A stretch of DNA of 64,000 bases from Pogona vitticeps (taxonomy: Eukaryota; Chordata; Lepidosauria; Squamata; Agamidae), in contig NC_135787.1 in assembly GCF_051106095.1 (NCBI RefSeq), forward strand, positions 156,868,001-156,932,000, written 5' to 3'. The translations under genes and the position numbers were made by a program. Below the pieces are notes generated by a model. The model ran no database searches. It saw nothing but the letters and a program-made list of their open reading frames with translations, and was not told the DNA's origin. Of the stretch, positions 24,785 through 37,036 are shown piece after piece. Each line of letters begins with the position of its first letter. Within the stretch, counting starts at the first letter, position 1.

Positions 24785-25007
24785 CATGTTCTTTCACATA
24801 TTTGCAAATATGTTTAAATATTCCAGTTGAATGGAGCACCGCAGCTGATATCACCTTTCCAAAGTTCCTTTGGGAATTCATATGAATTATACTGTTGTTC
24901 TGCACACAGCCTCATTTTGGTCAATCAGTCTAGTTTGAAAAGTACAGTACTTCATTTCAATGATGCAGAAAGATCTAGATACTGTGGTACTCTAGACTGA
25001 AGCTTTG

Positions 25008-25013
25008 AATAAA
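25008..25013 (+). terminator. candidate distal poly(A) signal AATAAA for ELK3
   Basis: A second canonical hexamer, about 1.7 kb after the stop. Which of the two is used cannot be told from sequence. Confidence 0.35.
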
Positions 25014-26213
25014 AATTAGATGCCTCTGGTTTTCCCCATTGTGAAACAGAAAGCTGTTTTTAGAAAAGAAAGAAAAATTAAACACCAATGTGCTACAATT
25101 GATTCTCGCTGTGTTTCACATGCTGAAGACCCTGCCAACAATTCCTTCAACAGTTTGTGGTATTTAAAGAGCACTGATTCTCCCTTGCCCTAGTTTTCAC
25201 AGTTTTACAGCATTATGTTCACCATTCTCTCCTCTCAGGTTTGTAAGACTTCAGATTCTTTGTGTGGAAAAGATACTAATTGCTAAACATATTCTTTCCT
25301 TTATACATTGGCAGCTTTTTGGGTCTCCATAACTGTATCTGTATTTTATACAGTGAACCAATGAGTGCCTTAGAATGCTTCCCTTCCTTCTGGATGTATT
25401 TCACATTGCATCCCCAAATTTAATTCCAGTATTGTGATTCCTTCTTTAACCAGGAACCAAAACAGCTGGACGACAGAAGATTGTTAACGTAATAATCTTG
25501 CTACTATGTGTTTCAACCTGGGAAGTTGATGGACATTGATGTAAAAAAAAAAAAACCCTTTACTATAAGATTAAGAACAAACATAAAAGCTGTGGCCTAA
25601 AGTTTGATTTCAAACTTGCAGAGAAAGTAGTATTGTTGTGCTGGAACACACCTTTGCAGAAGCAGTAGCCCAAGTAGCTCTTCAAACATGCATTTCCACC
25701 CTTGGAAGTATTCTGTAAAAGTATGTTTGCTCCTACAACAGACTCTGCACTGTTGCAATGACACTGCTGGATACAGGTGCACATTTTACTGTCTGGTTCT
25801 ATAAAACAAGAACTTGGCAACTTTAACATGAAAAATATACTAGAGGGGATAAGGAAAAATAATTCCTTCGTTAATCATCATTGTCATAATGTGCCATCAA
25901 GTCAATTCTGACTTATGGGGAACCTCTTCTGAGTTTTCCAGGTGGAAAATTCTCATAAGTGATGTAAGATGCCCTTCTTCAGGTGGCGTCCTGGAAGCAA
26001 GGCTGCACAGGCTGGCTGTATTAATAGGAGGCACAGTGAGGAGTCAAACTCCCAAATTCTCACTCAACATTGAGATATTTAAAGCACTGAGCTATCCAGC
26101 CAGATAACTGCTTAGAAAAAGAAATTTAAAACAAGATCCAAACTATTCTATATCAAAGAGAATTGCATACTCAATAGTTTGCAAATGCTAATGGACACTA
26201 TGAAATATTCTTA
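25014..26213. other. intergenic gap between ELK3 and CDK17, left part
   Basis: AT-rich sequence beyond the last ELK3 poly(A) candidate. Only the SINE at 25880-26107 is recognised. Confidence 0.5.
25880..26107 (-). mobile_element. tRNA SINE with RTE-like tail, copy 2
   Basis: Inverted copy of the family at 15356. The tail gtgccatcaagtcaattctg is at the left and the head (ctggatagctcagtgcttta on the minus strand) at the right. Confidence 0.7.
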
Positions 26214-26215
26214 TA

Positions 26216-26652
26216 CAGTGGTGCCCTGCATGATGACGATAATCCGTTCCGGGAAAATCGTTGTTAAGCGAAATTGTCATTATGTGAAAAACAATTCCCC
26301 ATTGGAATGCATTGAAACCCATTTAATGTGTTCCAATGGGGAAATTACCTCGTCGTCCAGCAAAGATCGCCCATAGGGGAAGCCATTTTCCGAGTGCTGA
26401 TTAGCTGTTAAAATGGCTGCCCTGCAAAGCATGGGTCCGGAAAACACAGGGCAGCCATTTTATGAACCCGACGATCAGCTGTAAAGATCGTCGTCTTGCG
26501 AATAAACGGTCCGCGAAGCACGGACCTAATCGACGTCCAGCAGAATTCCCCCATAGAAATGACTATTTTGTGAATCGCTATAGCAATCGCAAAAAGTCAC
26601 CGTCCTGTAGATTCGTCATACAGTGGAGTCATCGTCTAGCGAGGTACCACTA
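26216..26652 (+). mobile_element. pogo/Tigger-like MITE, copy D
   Basis: 437 bases, ends CAGTGGTGCCCTGC and GCGAGGTACCACTA, TA on both sides. The hairpin at 26297-26341 has all 20 arm positions paired if G-T wobble is allowed. Confidence 0.82.
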
Positions 26653-26653
26653 T

Positions 26654-27137
26654 ATATATAAAAATCAGATGATAGAAGGTGAAACATACTAGAAGATTGT
26701 ACATGTAACAGTTTGTACTATGTTTTATACTGTACATAGTTTGGGGAAGGCAACATATAAATGTTACACAAAAAAATCAGTCCTCAGTTCATATATTTAT
26801 AGATCACACATATTCTGTGTTTGTAGCAAAGTCTAGCAAAAAGGAATCAAGATGAATTAAATCATTTTGGTGTGTTTTAATTATACACCAGTGATATGCA
26901 ATTAAAATGTGGTTGTTAAGATTTTCATCAAATTAGTTAACATCAGAGAGAGCCTTTTGATTTGTTTACATAGGACCAAGGATGCCACTTTATTTTACAA
27001 ACAATAGAGATCCTCTATAACTAACTAGATCTATGGGCAGACATCCTGTTGAACAAGTTATGCAAGTGGTATAACCTCTGGAGGTAGATGGCAACAAGTT
27101 AAGAAATCTCTATAGGCATTATCCGTTGCATACCAAG
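26654..27137. other. intergenic, nothing recognised
   Basis: AT-rich spacer between two MITE copies. Confidence 0.5.
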
Positions 27138-27139
27138 TA

Positions 27140-27617
27140 CAGCGGTACCTTGCAAGACGATTACCCCGCAAAATGACGAATCCTCTTCAGGTGAGGTTTT
27201 GCGATCGCCATTGCGCTTCGGAAAACAGTGTTTCCTATGGGCGTTTTCCACTGGACGATGTTTCGATCAATGCTTTGCAAGATAGGTTTTTTTTTGGGGG
27301 GGGGAATGCTTTGCAAGACGACAATTTTTACAGCTGATTGGTGGCTCTGCAAAATGGCTTCCCTATGGGTGATCTTTGCAAAACGGGTGTTTTCGGGACT
27401 GATGCTTTGCAAGACAGCGATTCTAACAGCTGATCGGCGCTTCGCAAAATGGCTTCCCTATGGGCGATTTTCGCAAAACGATGACTATTTTCCCCATTGG
27501 AATGCATTAAATGGATTTCAAGGCATTCCAATGGGGAAACACCTTTCGCAAGACGATGTTTTAGCTAAACAGCGATTTCAATCGAACGGATTATCATCGT
27601 CTTGCAGGGCACCACTG
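27140..27617 (-). mobile_element. pogo/Tigger-like MITE, copy E (with internal tandem duplication)
   Basis: 478 bases, ends CAGCGGTACCTTGC and GGGCACCACTG, TA on both sides. The hairpin at 27492-27536 lies near the right end. A unit beginning atgctttgcaagac is repeated at 27306 and 27402 (period 96), accounting for the extra length. Confidence 0.82.
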
Positions 27618-27619
27618 TA

Positions 27620-30460
27620 GTTCACTTCTGCATGCAATAGATAATTACCTTAAAAGCAGTTCATATTTAATTCACAAAAGCATTTCAGTCATAGATTCAT
27701 ACTGCCATCAGTATAATACCATAAGTCCTGCCAAAGACAGAAAAACATCCAACAATAAGGGAAACACACTAAAAATTGTCCCCTCCTGCATAAAATACTA
27801 GTGACATGAACAATTACTATTCAGCTTATTGCTTTTCATACATATCTGGGGACTTTCCAAAAGCCCATGAATGTCACGTGGATGCCACATCTTGGTTTCT
27901 AAAGCCGCATACTATCATACTGAAGGATGTGCAATTTTTCAACAAAATCAATCCATCCCAGCAATGCAACGGCAGTCTGAAATGTCAGCTGACTTGCTAG
28001 CGACACTGTTTTCTTTGCATACATCTATAGATAATGCCCACAGGTGACAAGGAAGATTGCAGAATTCTGTATGATTTGTAAACACATGCTATAAGATGAA
28101 TGAGCACAAGCACTCAGTTTCACACAGCAGTGTAATTTCTGGATGTACCCTGGAATTTTTTGGCTTCTTGCACATAACCTGTGTAATACTTGCCTCTTTA
28201 AATAATGAAATATACATTTCTGTGTATTTGGTGGGTGAAATGCCAAAGTACGCAGAGTAGTCCTGGTTCCTGAATAGGGATGAGATGTCTACCTTCAGTT
28301 AAGTATGCAAGGAGACAGAAACAAAAGGCTTGAGCGAACATATTATGGACGTCATCCTCCATGCAGTGGACATCTTGCCAAAGTACAGAAACTAAATAAG
28401 GTCATTAAAGGTCATTCCTCAAAAAAATGGTCAAAGCCCTCGTCTGAACTCAATCCACATATGTTTTGTGCCTAGGAGGGGCAGCGAAACAAACATTTGT
28501 TCATAGCAATTTCTTGCAAAACTTTTCCTATGCAGTCTGCCATTAAAGGCATCATGTGAGTGACATGAATTAAGATTACATTGTGACACAGAAAATATTA
28601 AGAAAAGGCAAAACACATGAGAATAGGAAAATTTGCTTATGATTGTGAACTGCATTCTTTAAAAGCATTCCAATGATTAGTGCAATGGACTGAGCAAGGT
28701 ACCAATGGGCCAAAAATACCATAAAACAATACTGCTTTTCCAGTACAAATGTCCTCTGAACCTGAAAAATCCTTTGATTGTTTTAATTCACTCTTTGCAT
28801 TTGTAAATGTTGGAATTTTCTTCAAGCTACTTACTTAACCTACCTCACAGGGCTGTTGTGAGGCTCAGTGATATTTTTTACAATGCTTTAGAAAGAAATT
28901 TAGAAGATTACCGTACATACAAGACAAGTAGCTTTATATTATGGACAAAGCTGAGTCTAGCCACTACATGAAAACCAAGGATTGTTATGTACAGGTCAGG
29001 AATTCTTAACGGGGTCTTGAATAACTGAAATGTACCCTTAGGTAATACTTTATACTGTATTATTACTTTGTATATAATAATAATCTCATTCCTTTCTCTA
29101 CTAGCTGTGAGGATTTTTGTTTTGTTGTAAATCAACAGATATGATCACAGTGCATTCAAAATTCCAGTTGAAATTCCAAATATGGGAATTTCTACCAAGA
29201 GGGTTGGATCCAGATTTATTGTGAATGGAACTTGCTCACAGGAAAGTTCTGCTCGGGGACAGGCAGAAGAAGCCCCATTGAAAAGCTGCTCTAGAAGGTG
29301 GAGGACCTTCCTGAACAGTTTATGCAGGGGATAGTGGCAGAGACGGAGAAATTAATGAAGGTTACCTGTCTCCCCGCTTTCTTTACTGCAAATCACAATC
29401 CTTTCAGTTTGTGAAAGTTGCTCCTGTTTGTGGAAAAGATACAGTGGACCCAGCCCATAAACTAGTAACCATCTCAAAATTGTTAATGGATAGCATTCTT
29501 TGAAACTGATTGGTAACCAAGGATTCAGTGTAGCCAGGCACAGCGTGCCTACTGATATCAACAGGAACAGGAATCATATTTCTGAAGAGTAAAAGTCAAC
29601 TAATGAAGGATATTAAACCTGGAAGAGTCTCAGAATTCATTAAGAAGACCAAAGAAGAGTGAAAATATAAGCAGAACATTTAGGAGAATCTAAATGTTTA
29701 CTAATTCACTTGATGTAAAAATGTTATGTGCTAGTGTTGCTATATTTCTTGAGCATACCCAGTGAAATCTGGCATTTGGTGTATATATCAATAAAAATGG
29801 AACACAGATTATGAGCAGGCATGCAACACAGATTAACCATAGCTCATGGTATGTTTATTTCCAAAGTATTGAAACTGGCTAGTTCTTAATTCCATTCCAG
29901 ATCCTTAGTATCATTTTGCCTCCTCTCTACCATATGCATAAAATCGGAATGTGCTCTTACTACTATTGCTGATACAGAGTATCAAACACATAGCAAGCTA
30001 CACCAAGTTAGCCATTATTTCTATTAAGCCAGCCTATTCACTTCCACAAAAACCCATACTCTTGATCCACAAAATATTAAGCCCAGGGAATCAGAAAATA
30101 TTCAGCCAACCATGCTGCCTTGGGTCTTTTACAGGAAAAAGGAGGAGTAAAAATATTTTAAATAAACAAACGAATAACTGCTTCAGTTTTTCAGATCAGC
30201 AGATATTTTGCTCCTTCAAAGAGGGACCACAAGGTAGTAATCCTTGCTCTAATGGATCTTTATATGGAAACTATATTCTGCACAAAAGCTTCCTTGGATC
30301 AATGCACTAGTCTACAGTTAACCCAGTAGAAATGTTTGTGGTCATAAAATGTCCAAACACAACTGAGAATTTCAAATAATATTTATACTTTCAAAAGTAC
30401 AATATTAATACAGGTCCATCAGTTAGAAATAACAGCAGTTTGTTAGCTCTACGGGGATTC
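27620..30460. other. intergenic gap, right part
   Basis: AT-rich, with no recognised gene. It includes one MIR-like scrap at 28835-28895. The convergent genes' transcripts appear to end on either side of this gap. Confidence 0.5.
28835..28895 (+). mobile_element. MIR-like SINE fragment
   Basis: The run acctacctcacagggctgtt followed by gtgaggctcagtgat matches the 3' part of MIR/CORE SINEs. Very short. Confidence 0.5.
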
Positions 30461-30466
30461 TTTAAT
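30461..30466 (-). terminator. candidate CDK17 poly(A) signal ATTAAA
   Basis: The second-commonest vertebrate hexamer, read on the minus strand 1.8 kb after the CDK17 stop. Its use is unproved. Confidence 0.3.
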
Positions 30467-31165
30467 GTACAACCATCTCACAAATGCTGAAAAACAGCAG
30501 TGGTCCAGTCACCATTACACACAAATTTGTCATCTCTTTCAGAAAATTAAAAAAAAAAGTTCCCAAATTCATTTTACTAGTATCATCATGAAATATTAAT
30601 AAAACATCCCCAAACATGCCACAATCACTATTCACAAATAAAGTTAAAGAAACATACATTTTTTTCACTTAATACTGTTAAATAACAATAATAAACTACA
30701 AGATTTCCTGAACAGAAATGGTAGGACCCCTGAATGTTTAACAGTGAACATCAGGAAAAAAAATTAAGTTATCTATTACTATTTTTCATGATATACCAGC
30801 CAAAGATTTACATAACCATTTCAAAATATACCAATAAAGATTTACAGCCTCTTGAAGATGCACTAAACAAATAGTTTCAAGAAAGGTAAACACAAATGCT
30901 AAAAAATACTGTTACTATCACCAGGAGGTACTTATGATACTCACTGAGATGCATAAGCTTAGTAGTAACATGTTCAATAGCTCCAATAAACAAGTAACAT
31001 CTAAAGATCTTTAAAGCCTTCTACGCTCTCATGCTTTAAGAAGCCTGCAGTAACAGAGCAATATCTTCTCATCTATGGACTTGCATTCTTCCAGCGGACA
31101 TCCAGTGAATATGTCATCACAGAGCAATGAGAGGCAAGGGATGGAGTGGGATGGACGGCTCCCTA

Positions 31166-31422
31166 ACCTGTTTCCCCAAAAATAAGACCTAACCTGAAAA
31201 TAAGCTTTAGTATGATTTTTCAGGATGCTCGTAATATAAGCCCTACCTCAAAAATAAGCCCCAGTTAAGGGAAAACCCACCCTCCACCATTGTGTAGCAT
31301 TGTGCAGCAACCAGAAGACGATGACATGACTGTAAAATAAAACATCCCCTGAAAATAAGCCCTAATGCGTTTTTGGAGCAAAAATTAATATAAGACCCTG
31401 TCTTATTTTCGGGGAAACATGG
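31166..31422. mobile_element. MITE with TTTCCCC(G/A)AAAATAAGAC ends
   Basis: 257 bases with inverted termini (left CTGTTTCCCCAAAAATAAGA; right end is the complement of CCATGTTTCCCCGAAAATAA) and TA on both sides. The interior has several ataagccct repeats. I recognise the sequence as a common amniote interspersed element but cannot name it. It lies in the putative CDK17 3' UTR. Confidence 0.65.
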
Positions 31423-32265
31423 TATGAAACGTCAAGGGAAGTACTGTATCTCCAAAACAACCCAAGATGGAACATCTGCAAAAGGTTCTTTAAGTTAGAA
31501 AAAAGGTAACACAAGGAAGGTAGCTGCACTGGGAGTAGCATGCACCCATTTCTTCCATGAGAGCAAGGCCTGACAAAATGCATAAGCCAATCCTTCGGAA
31601 TTGGCATGTAACCCTAACCATGTGTAACAGAGGAATTATTTTTCACCTGTCTCAATTGACATCTCTGTACTAAGTGCTTAGAAAAAGGTACTCAGAAATA
31701 GTTTCGTTAGTTCACATCTAATGTTAAATTCATGGGCCAAGAATTTGAGAACGTTAAAGACAAATTTATGTATTTAACAGTCAAGTTTTTTTTAACATTC
31801 CAGGAAACATTGCAGTTGAAAAAAAGAGAGATACAAAACTGCAGCAATAATTCATGAAGAGAAATGGAGGCATTCACATATTATATAAAGCCACTGCAGG
31901 CATTCAACTGTTTGTTAACTATACAGACAGTAGTTATTTAGCAGCAATGATTCCGCAATAAATAATGCACTGTGTTTCTCAGTCCTGCACAAAAATTGCA
32001 GCTACTGTTACATCAACAGTTGTAACCTACTGGCTCTAATGGCAGAGGAGACCTTAAAATTGACTGTACAAAAATTTTGTCACACTGTGACAACAAATAT
32101 AAAAACATAACCAGCAGGTCTGAAATAAAAAGACTGCACTGTGAGGAGGACAGTGTAGACAAACAGATTTCAAGTCCACCAAGGAAAGAACTGCCTTCAG
32201 ACTAGAGAAGAGTCCCTGATGGATGTAAGACCAGCAGCCTTGGCCTTGAAACTGCATTGCCAGCC

Positions 32266-32303
32266 TCAGAAAAGCATGCTTTGCCTTCTGTTCTTCCCAT
32301 GTC
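32266..32303 (-). CDS. CDK17: CDK17 last coding exon and stop
   Basis: 38 coding bases after a T-rich acceptor (tttttag) encode GHGKNRRQSMLF followed by TGA (reverse complement of 32266-32268), identical to the remembered human C-terminus. The exon continues into the 3' UTR. Confidence 0.94.
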
Positions 32304-32478
32304 CTAAAAACATAAAACATAGATTTTGTTAAACTAAAAATACGTAATACCTCTGGTATGCTTTATGTCAATGACTTATTCCTGCTTTCGCCAAAGAAAT
32401 GTACCTAGTGACATAGTGAAAGATGCAGCTTCTCCAGGTTATCCAGCAGTAAAGAAAAGGCAACGTGTACTGCTTATA

Positions 32479-32889
32479 CAGTTGTGCCCCGCTTTACGAT
32501 TACCCCGTTTAACAATGAATCCGCTTGACGGTGAGGTTTTTGCAATCGCAAAACGATGGTTTGAATGGGGGCTTTCCACTTTGCGATGATTGGTTCCCTG
32601 CTTCGGGAACCGACAATCAAAAACAGCTGATCGTCGGGTTTCAAAATGGCCACCGTCTGAAGAAAATGCCCCCACCCGCTGTGCTTAGGGACGGATTCCT
32701 CGCTGCACAGGCACCGAAAATGGCCGCCCCTATGGAGGATCTTCGCTGGACGGTGGGTTTTCAGCCCATTGGAATGCATTGAATGGGTTTCAATGCATTT
32801 CAATGGGCTTTTTTATTTCGCTTTATTACGTTTTCGCTCTACAGCGATTTCGCTGGAACGAATTAACGTCATCAAGCGAAACACCACTG
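32479..32889 (-). mobile_element. pogo/Tigger-like MITE, copy F
   Basis: 411 bases, ends CAGTTGTGCCCCGC and ACACCACTG, TA on both sides, hairpin at 32764-32808. It is close in sequence to copy B. It lies in the last CDK17 intron. Confidence 0.85.
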
Positions 32890-32892
32890 TAT

Positions 32893-33120
32893 ACTGTCCC
32901 ATATTGCTCTAAGCTCTCTCTAGACTGGTTACAATTTAATCATGCAGGTTAAATACTGCCCCTCCCAAGTAAGCAAGGGACTCAATTTACCAACCTCGGA
33001 AGGAGAGAAGGTTGAGTCAACTTTGAGTCGGCTACCTGAGCCTGTCAGAACTGAACTCAGGTTGTGAGCAGAGTCTTCACTGCAGTACTGCAGTTTAACA
33101 ACTGCACCACAAAGCTCCTC
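32893..33120 (-). mobile_element. tRNA SINE with L2-like tail, copy 1
   Basis: On the minus strand: gaggagctttgtggtgcagt (tRNA-like head), a B-box-like region, gactcaaccttctctcct, and a tail related to L2 ends. Same family as 44441-44663. It abuts MITE copy F. Confidence 0.7.
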
Positions 33121-33334
33121 ACTTGTTTTCCTCAGCAGCAAGGTTCTTGCTGAACTTTGAGAAAAACTCCATATTTTTAAAAAATATTTTTTTACACACA
33201 TCTAAAGAATCTAGGTAATTTCAACTATAAACTCACAAGATGTTAATTTTACAATTCACCCATGCTCCAACTACTGCAAACATGTAAAAAAAAAATAAAA
33301 GAAAAGAAACTGCAAATCTTAGAAGTTTACATAC

Positions 33335-33412
33335 CTGTCTCTGGATAAGTGGAATTTCGAAAGCCAGGATCTTTCTGCAGCTGAATCTCTTTCAGAGTGA
33401 ATATTGACACAC
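33335..33412 (-). CDS. CDK17: CDK17 exon: C-terminal extension
   Basis: A 78-base exon encoding VSIFTLKEIQLQKDPGFRNS, then TYPET, preceded by a split Ser and ending in a split Gly codon. The tail follows the kinase domain and is characteristic of PCTAIRE kinases. Confidence 0.93.
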
Positions 33413-34813
33413 CTGAAACAATACAAAAGTGCTTTCTGTCTGAAGAAGAGCCTCTCTTCTAGAAATCTACACTCTCCTTAAAAGTGATAAAATACAGTGA
33501 CTGTAACAGGAAGGCTAATGGTAAAACAAATGAAGGGACTTGAGGAAGGAATTGGAGTTACAGGGTTAGACTCAACTGGTAAGAAACAAGGAAGAGGAGG
33601 AAAAATGAACCGTTGCTCATCTTCCTCATCAATGTTTTCAGCCCCAAAGGGTAAGAGCAGGGAGAGGTACAGCTGAAGACTAATTAACTGCTCCATCCTG
33701 AGGGACAAAGTGTGACTCTCCAGCTGCCCTATGATTCCTCACCGCTGGCTGTACTGGATCTAAAAAACACCGTACTAGTCTAAAAACATCTGAAGGGCTG
33801 TACTCAGGGTTGGGATTCTCAGATTTCTTGGGCTACAAGTCCCAACAGTCTCCATTTTGGGATTGCTTACCCGATAGACGGGCACCTAAAAGTGTATCAC
33901 CCGGGATGAAGGCAGCAACTGGAAGGCTTTGAAGCTTAGCTAGTCCAACCTCAGCCCAAGCTTCGTTTTCCTATCTGAGTGCTAGCTGGGAACATTCTTC
34001 CTGAACATATCAGGCAAAAACCAAACAAAACGAAAGAAAATGAAAACATGTGGCACCTTAAAGACTATTATATTTTAATGTAAACTTTTATGGACACATC
34101 CACTTCATCAGACATATGGAAACGGAATAAAATGTTGAACGAAATACCAGTTTCAGAAATAAAACCTTCTAAATATTCATTGGCCCTTGGGTGTACAGTA
34201 CATTTACATGCACTAATTTATGGCCTATGTTTTAAGGTACTGTTGTCAACATTCCTCCTGGAGACAGAAAACCGACACCAGGTTTTTCCCTGAAATGTTT
34301 GCACAGACTAGCACAGCTACCTCCTCCAAAGTGCTTTCTGAACAGGAAGCAAGGTGGAGCTAGACCTCAAAGCCTTCCTGCTGAGTTCTGTCTCTCAGGT
34401 GATCCACATTTAGGTGTCCCATCTCTTGTGTGATTTCCCCATCTCTGTTTTACACAGAGGAGCACTCAATGTGGAAGGAAGCTCTCTCCTAGAGTTCAGG
34501 TAGGGCTTCGAATATCAGTTAATTCATACCCAGGAGAACTTGGGTGAAGACAATCTCTTTATTCAGTGTAATCTGCATACACATGATTGATTTAGGAAGA
34601 CAGAGCAAAGGAATGTTCCACCTAGGAGTATATAAGTTGCTGCTCTTTATATTATATATGATATCTCCCAGAATCCCTGGCTTTTAGCTGGTGTGGCGTT
34701 ACGACAGCTGCAGTCCAAAAACAAGGGATTGCTGACCCATGAGATAAGGTGGAATGTTTGGTGATGCAAAGATGCTACTCAACTGATATCAATGACAGAG
34801 TGCTGGTGCTTAC
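33413..34813. other. CDK17 intron
   Basis: Contains hAT-MITE scraps near 33815-33860 and 34660-34740 and the hammerhead-type family fragment at 34043-34125. Otherwise nothing recognised. Confidence 0.5.
34043..34125 (-). mobile_element. Penelope-like tail fragment with hammerhead-like core
   Basis: Minus strand reads CTGATGA, a short stem gtgga...tccat, AAAAG, then ttaaggtgccacatg. Same family as 19853-19932, and the first conserved motif is intact. Confidence 0.5.
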
Positions 34814-34904
34814 TTTCTGGTAGTGTATGTATTCTTGTTCCAAGACTTCTAAAATAGGCGTGTTTCATGGCCTCTTCTGCTGAAATTCTTTTCTTTGATT
34901 CATA
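34814..34904 (-). CDS. CDK17: CDK17 exon: end of kinase domain
   Basis: A 91-base exon encoding [20 protein letters not shown], then [10 protein letters not shown], the helix closing the CDK fold. It ends one base into a Ser codon completed by the next exon. Acceptor ctcacag, donor gtaagc. Confidence 0.94.
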
Positions 34905-35081
34905 CTGTGAGACCAAACAAGACAGAAAGCATTTTAGTTTAAGAATAAAGCACATGTTCTATGTACCTATAATCTAATGATAATCCTGTGCAGCTATAGC
35001 TATATAGAAGGACTAGGAAAGACCACTAGTTAAGACCCAAGGGAGGTGCTGTCAGCAAGAGTGGACAGTATTGAACTAGAT

Positions 35082-35302
35082 CATCATATGCCATCAAGTC
35101 AATTCTGATTTACAGCAAGCCTTTCCAGGATTTTCTAGGTAGAGTATCCTCAGAGGTGCTTTATTATTCCCTTCATCTGGGGTGCCCTGGGGCTGTGCAG
35201 CTTGCCCAAGGTGATGCAGCCTTGCTCTTCTGGATGCACAGAGGGAAATCAAATTCCCAACCTCTGGCTCTCCATTCAGAGTCAGCCAGCCAGCTGTTGA
35301 AC
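35082..35302 (-). mobile_element. tRNA SINE with RTE-like tail, copy 3
   Basis: The tail tgccatcaagtcaattctga is at the left; the head (ctggctggctgactctgaat on the minus strand) is decayed. Lies in a CDK17 intron. Confidence 0.65.
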
Positions 35303-36993
35303 TAGATGGAATTCAGTAAAAGGAAGTTTCCAGCCAGAAGAAAAAAACCTGCATTTTTAAAATGCATACTATATGTTTCAAATATATCAAACGTGATTTT
35401 CACCCAAGATGGGAGGAGACGTCTTCCATTTACTACAAAATTTCAGAACCAAATGTTCAGTCAAAAAGACATCTAGAATAATAGCTCAAATGTATTAAAA
35501 ACAAAAACTTAGCACATTTTTCAAACAAACAGTAGCAAAACAGATACTGCTTTAGCATAAATCAAAAGACCATATTTTGAAACTCTAAGGTGGGGCAGGA
35601 GAGGCTTGGCAAATAAAAATGTCATCATATTAAGGTCTTCAGTTTGTAAGGGATTGTCGCTCTTGAATTGGCCTTCTAAGCCACACTAGACGCTGTTCCA
35701 AGTCCTCCATACAGAGCATGTTACCAGAGTCTCTTGAGACTGAAGGATGCCTAATCTAAATCTAATCATGTTATGGTACAAAATTAGGTAAATAAGGTGT
35801 CACCACTGAAAAAGCCCTTTGCTTGATCACCACCCACCAAGTCTCTGTAGGTTGTGTGATTGAGTATCTAGGGATGATTTTAATACTTGAATAGGTTAAG
35901 TTAGCTCTCTGAGTCCCAGGCCATTTAGGGATCTGGAAATAAGTACCAACCCTTTAAATAGCACTCAGAAAACAGACTGCCAGCTAGTGAATGAAGTCCC
36001 CTCTAATTACTTCCAACCAGAAAGCCTAGCTGCCTTATGACGTCTTCAAGGAGTATTCAAAGGCAGTAAAATCACAGTATTCTGTGAGAGGCATCAGTGT
36101 CCGTAATCGTGACTATTCATGAGCAGGGACAGAGAGTCTACAAAGATACCAGCTAATCTAAATGCACCTGATAACTTCCTGCCCTGCAGGCCTCTCAACA
36201 CCTCTTAACCCAGGAAGCGACTCCATTCTTTGTCAAAAAGAATAAAAACATCCAAAGACACCAAAGATTTAGAAGAAGCATGCTAACTGGAAATATTAAT
36301 GCAAAATGCTGCTTTCCATGCATTTCTTCCATGTAGTATCAGTTATTATTATTTTTTCAAAGGCAAGGCTGTATGTTCTGTCTAGGGTCCTCTTTGCTTC
36401 TCTCATCTGAATCATGTCCCCAAAGAAAATACAAGAATTTGCATAGTTTTCTTAATACTGAAAATGCTACCCTAAAATTCAAGTTTTGAAACAATTAAAT
36501 AAATAAAATATTCTTTTCTATTTCTCAACTAGAAGTAGGAGAATAGAAAGGGGGCTGGACATGGCAATTGTAGATTATGGGCTAGAGGGACCAGAATTAA
36601 GGATCAAAAGCTACAGGAATCATTAGTATCCCAGCTCAGACCATCTGATCAATCCTCCTCTGCTCTAGATACATACTATACCAGCCACCTCCACACCTTC
36701 AGATGTCTAAGCCATTAGGGCTGGAAGGTCTACTTTTATATGAATATGAAATTGTTTCATGAATCTACATGGACTTCCTCGTTCGACCTTATGAAACCAT
36801 TCATGCAGGGAAATGAACATAAAAAAGAAAAAGAGACACTATGTTCTAGCGGGCAAAATACATCCCATTTGATTCGCTGCTGCCTTATGAACTCACCATG
36901 CACTTATATTTTCAATGTACAACTGAAGGTTCTCACTTCCTTTATATATAAAAAGTAAAACATAAACAAACAGAAAAACAAAAAGCGGCTTAC
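35303..36993. other. CDK17 intron, little recognised
   Basis: At 35660-35755 the phrase ccacactagacgctgttcca and gtctcttgagactgaaggat matches a common but unassigned vertebrate repeat end. The rest shows nothing. Confidence 0.4.
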
Positions 36994-37036
36994 TTGAAGA
37001 AATTTCACTAACAGCTCAATTCCCTCTGAGTCAAGC
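36994..37036 (-). CDS. CDK17: CDK17 small exon: C-lobe helix
   Basis: A 43-base exon encoding LDSEGIELLVKFLQ, completing the Arg split from the exon before. Acceptor tttctag, donor gtaagc. Too short to be seen as an open frame; found by following the reading frame and homology. Confidence 0.92.

Larger units (their letters stand above)
23292..25013 (+). other. ELK3: putative ELK3 3' UTR
   Basis: The sequence after the ELK3 stop is AT-rich and non-coding. It holds an ATTAAA at 23493 and AATAAA hexamers at 24779 and 25008, so the UTR may be about 0.2, 1.5 or 1.7 kb. The extent is inferred from hexamers only. If a distal site is used, the 88-bp-arm palindrome at 24133-24312 is part of the mature mRNA. 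Confidence 0.5.
30461..32265 (-). other. CDK17: putative CDK17 3' UTR
   Basis: Non-coding, AT-rich sequence following the CDK17 stop. The nearest convincing minus-strand poly(A) hexamer I see is ATTAAA at 30461-30466, giving a UTR of about 1.8 kb. It contains a MITE with terminal inverted repeats at 31166-31422. The extent is inferred. Confidence 0.45.
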
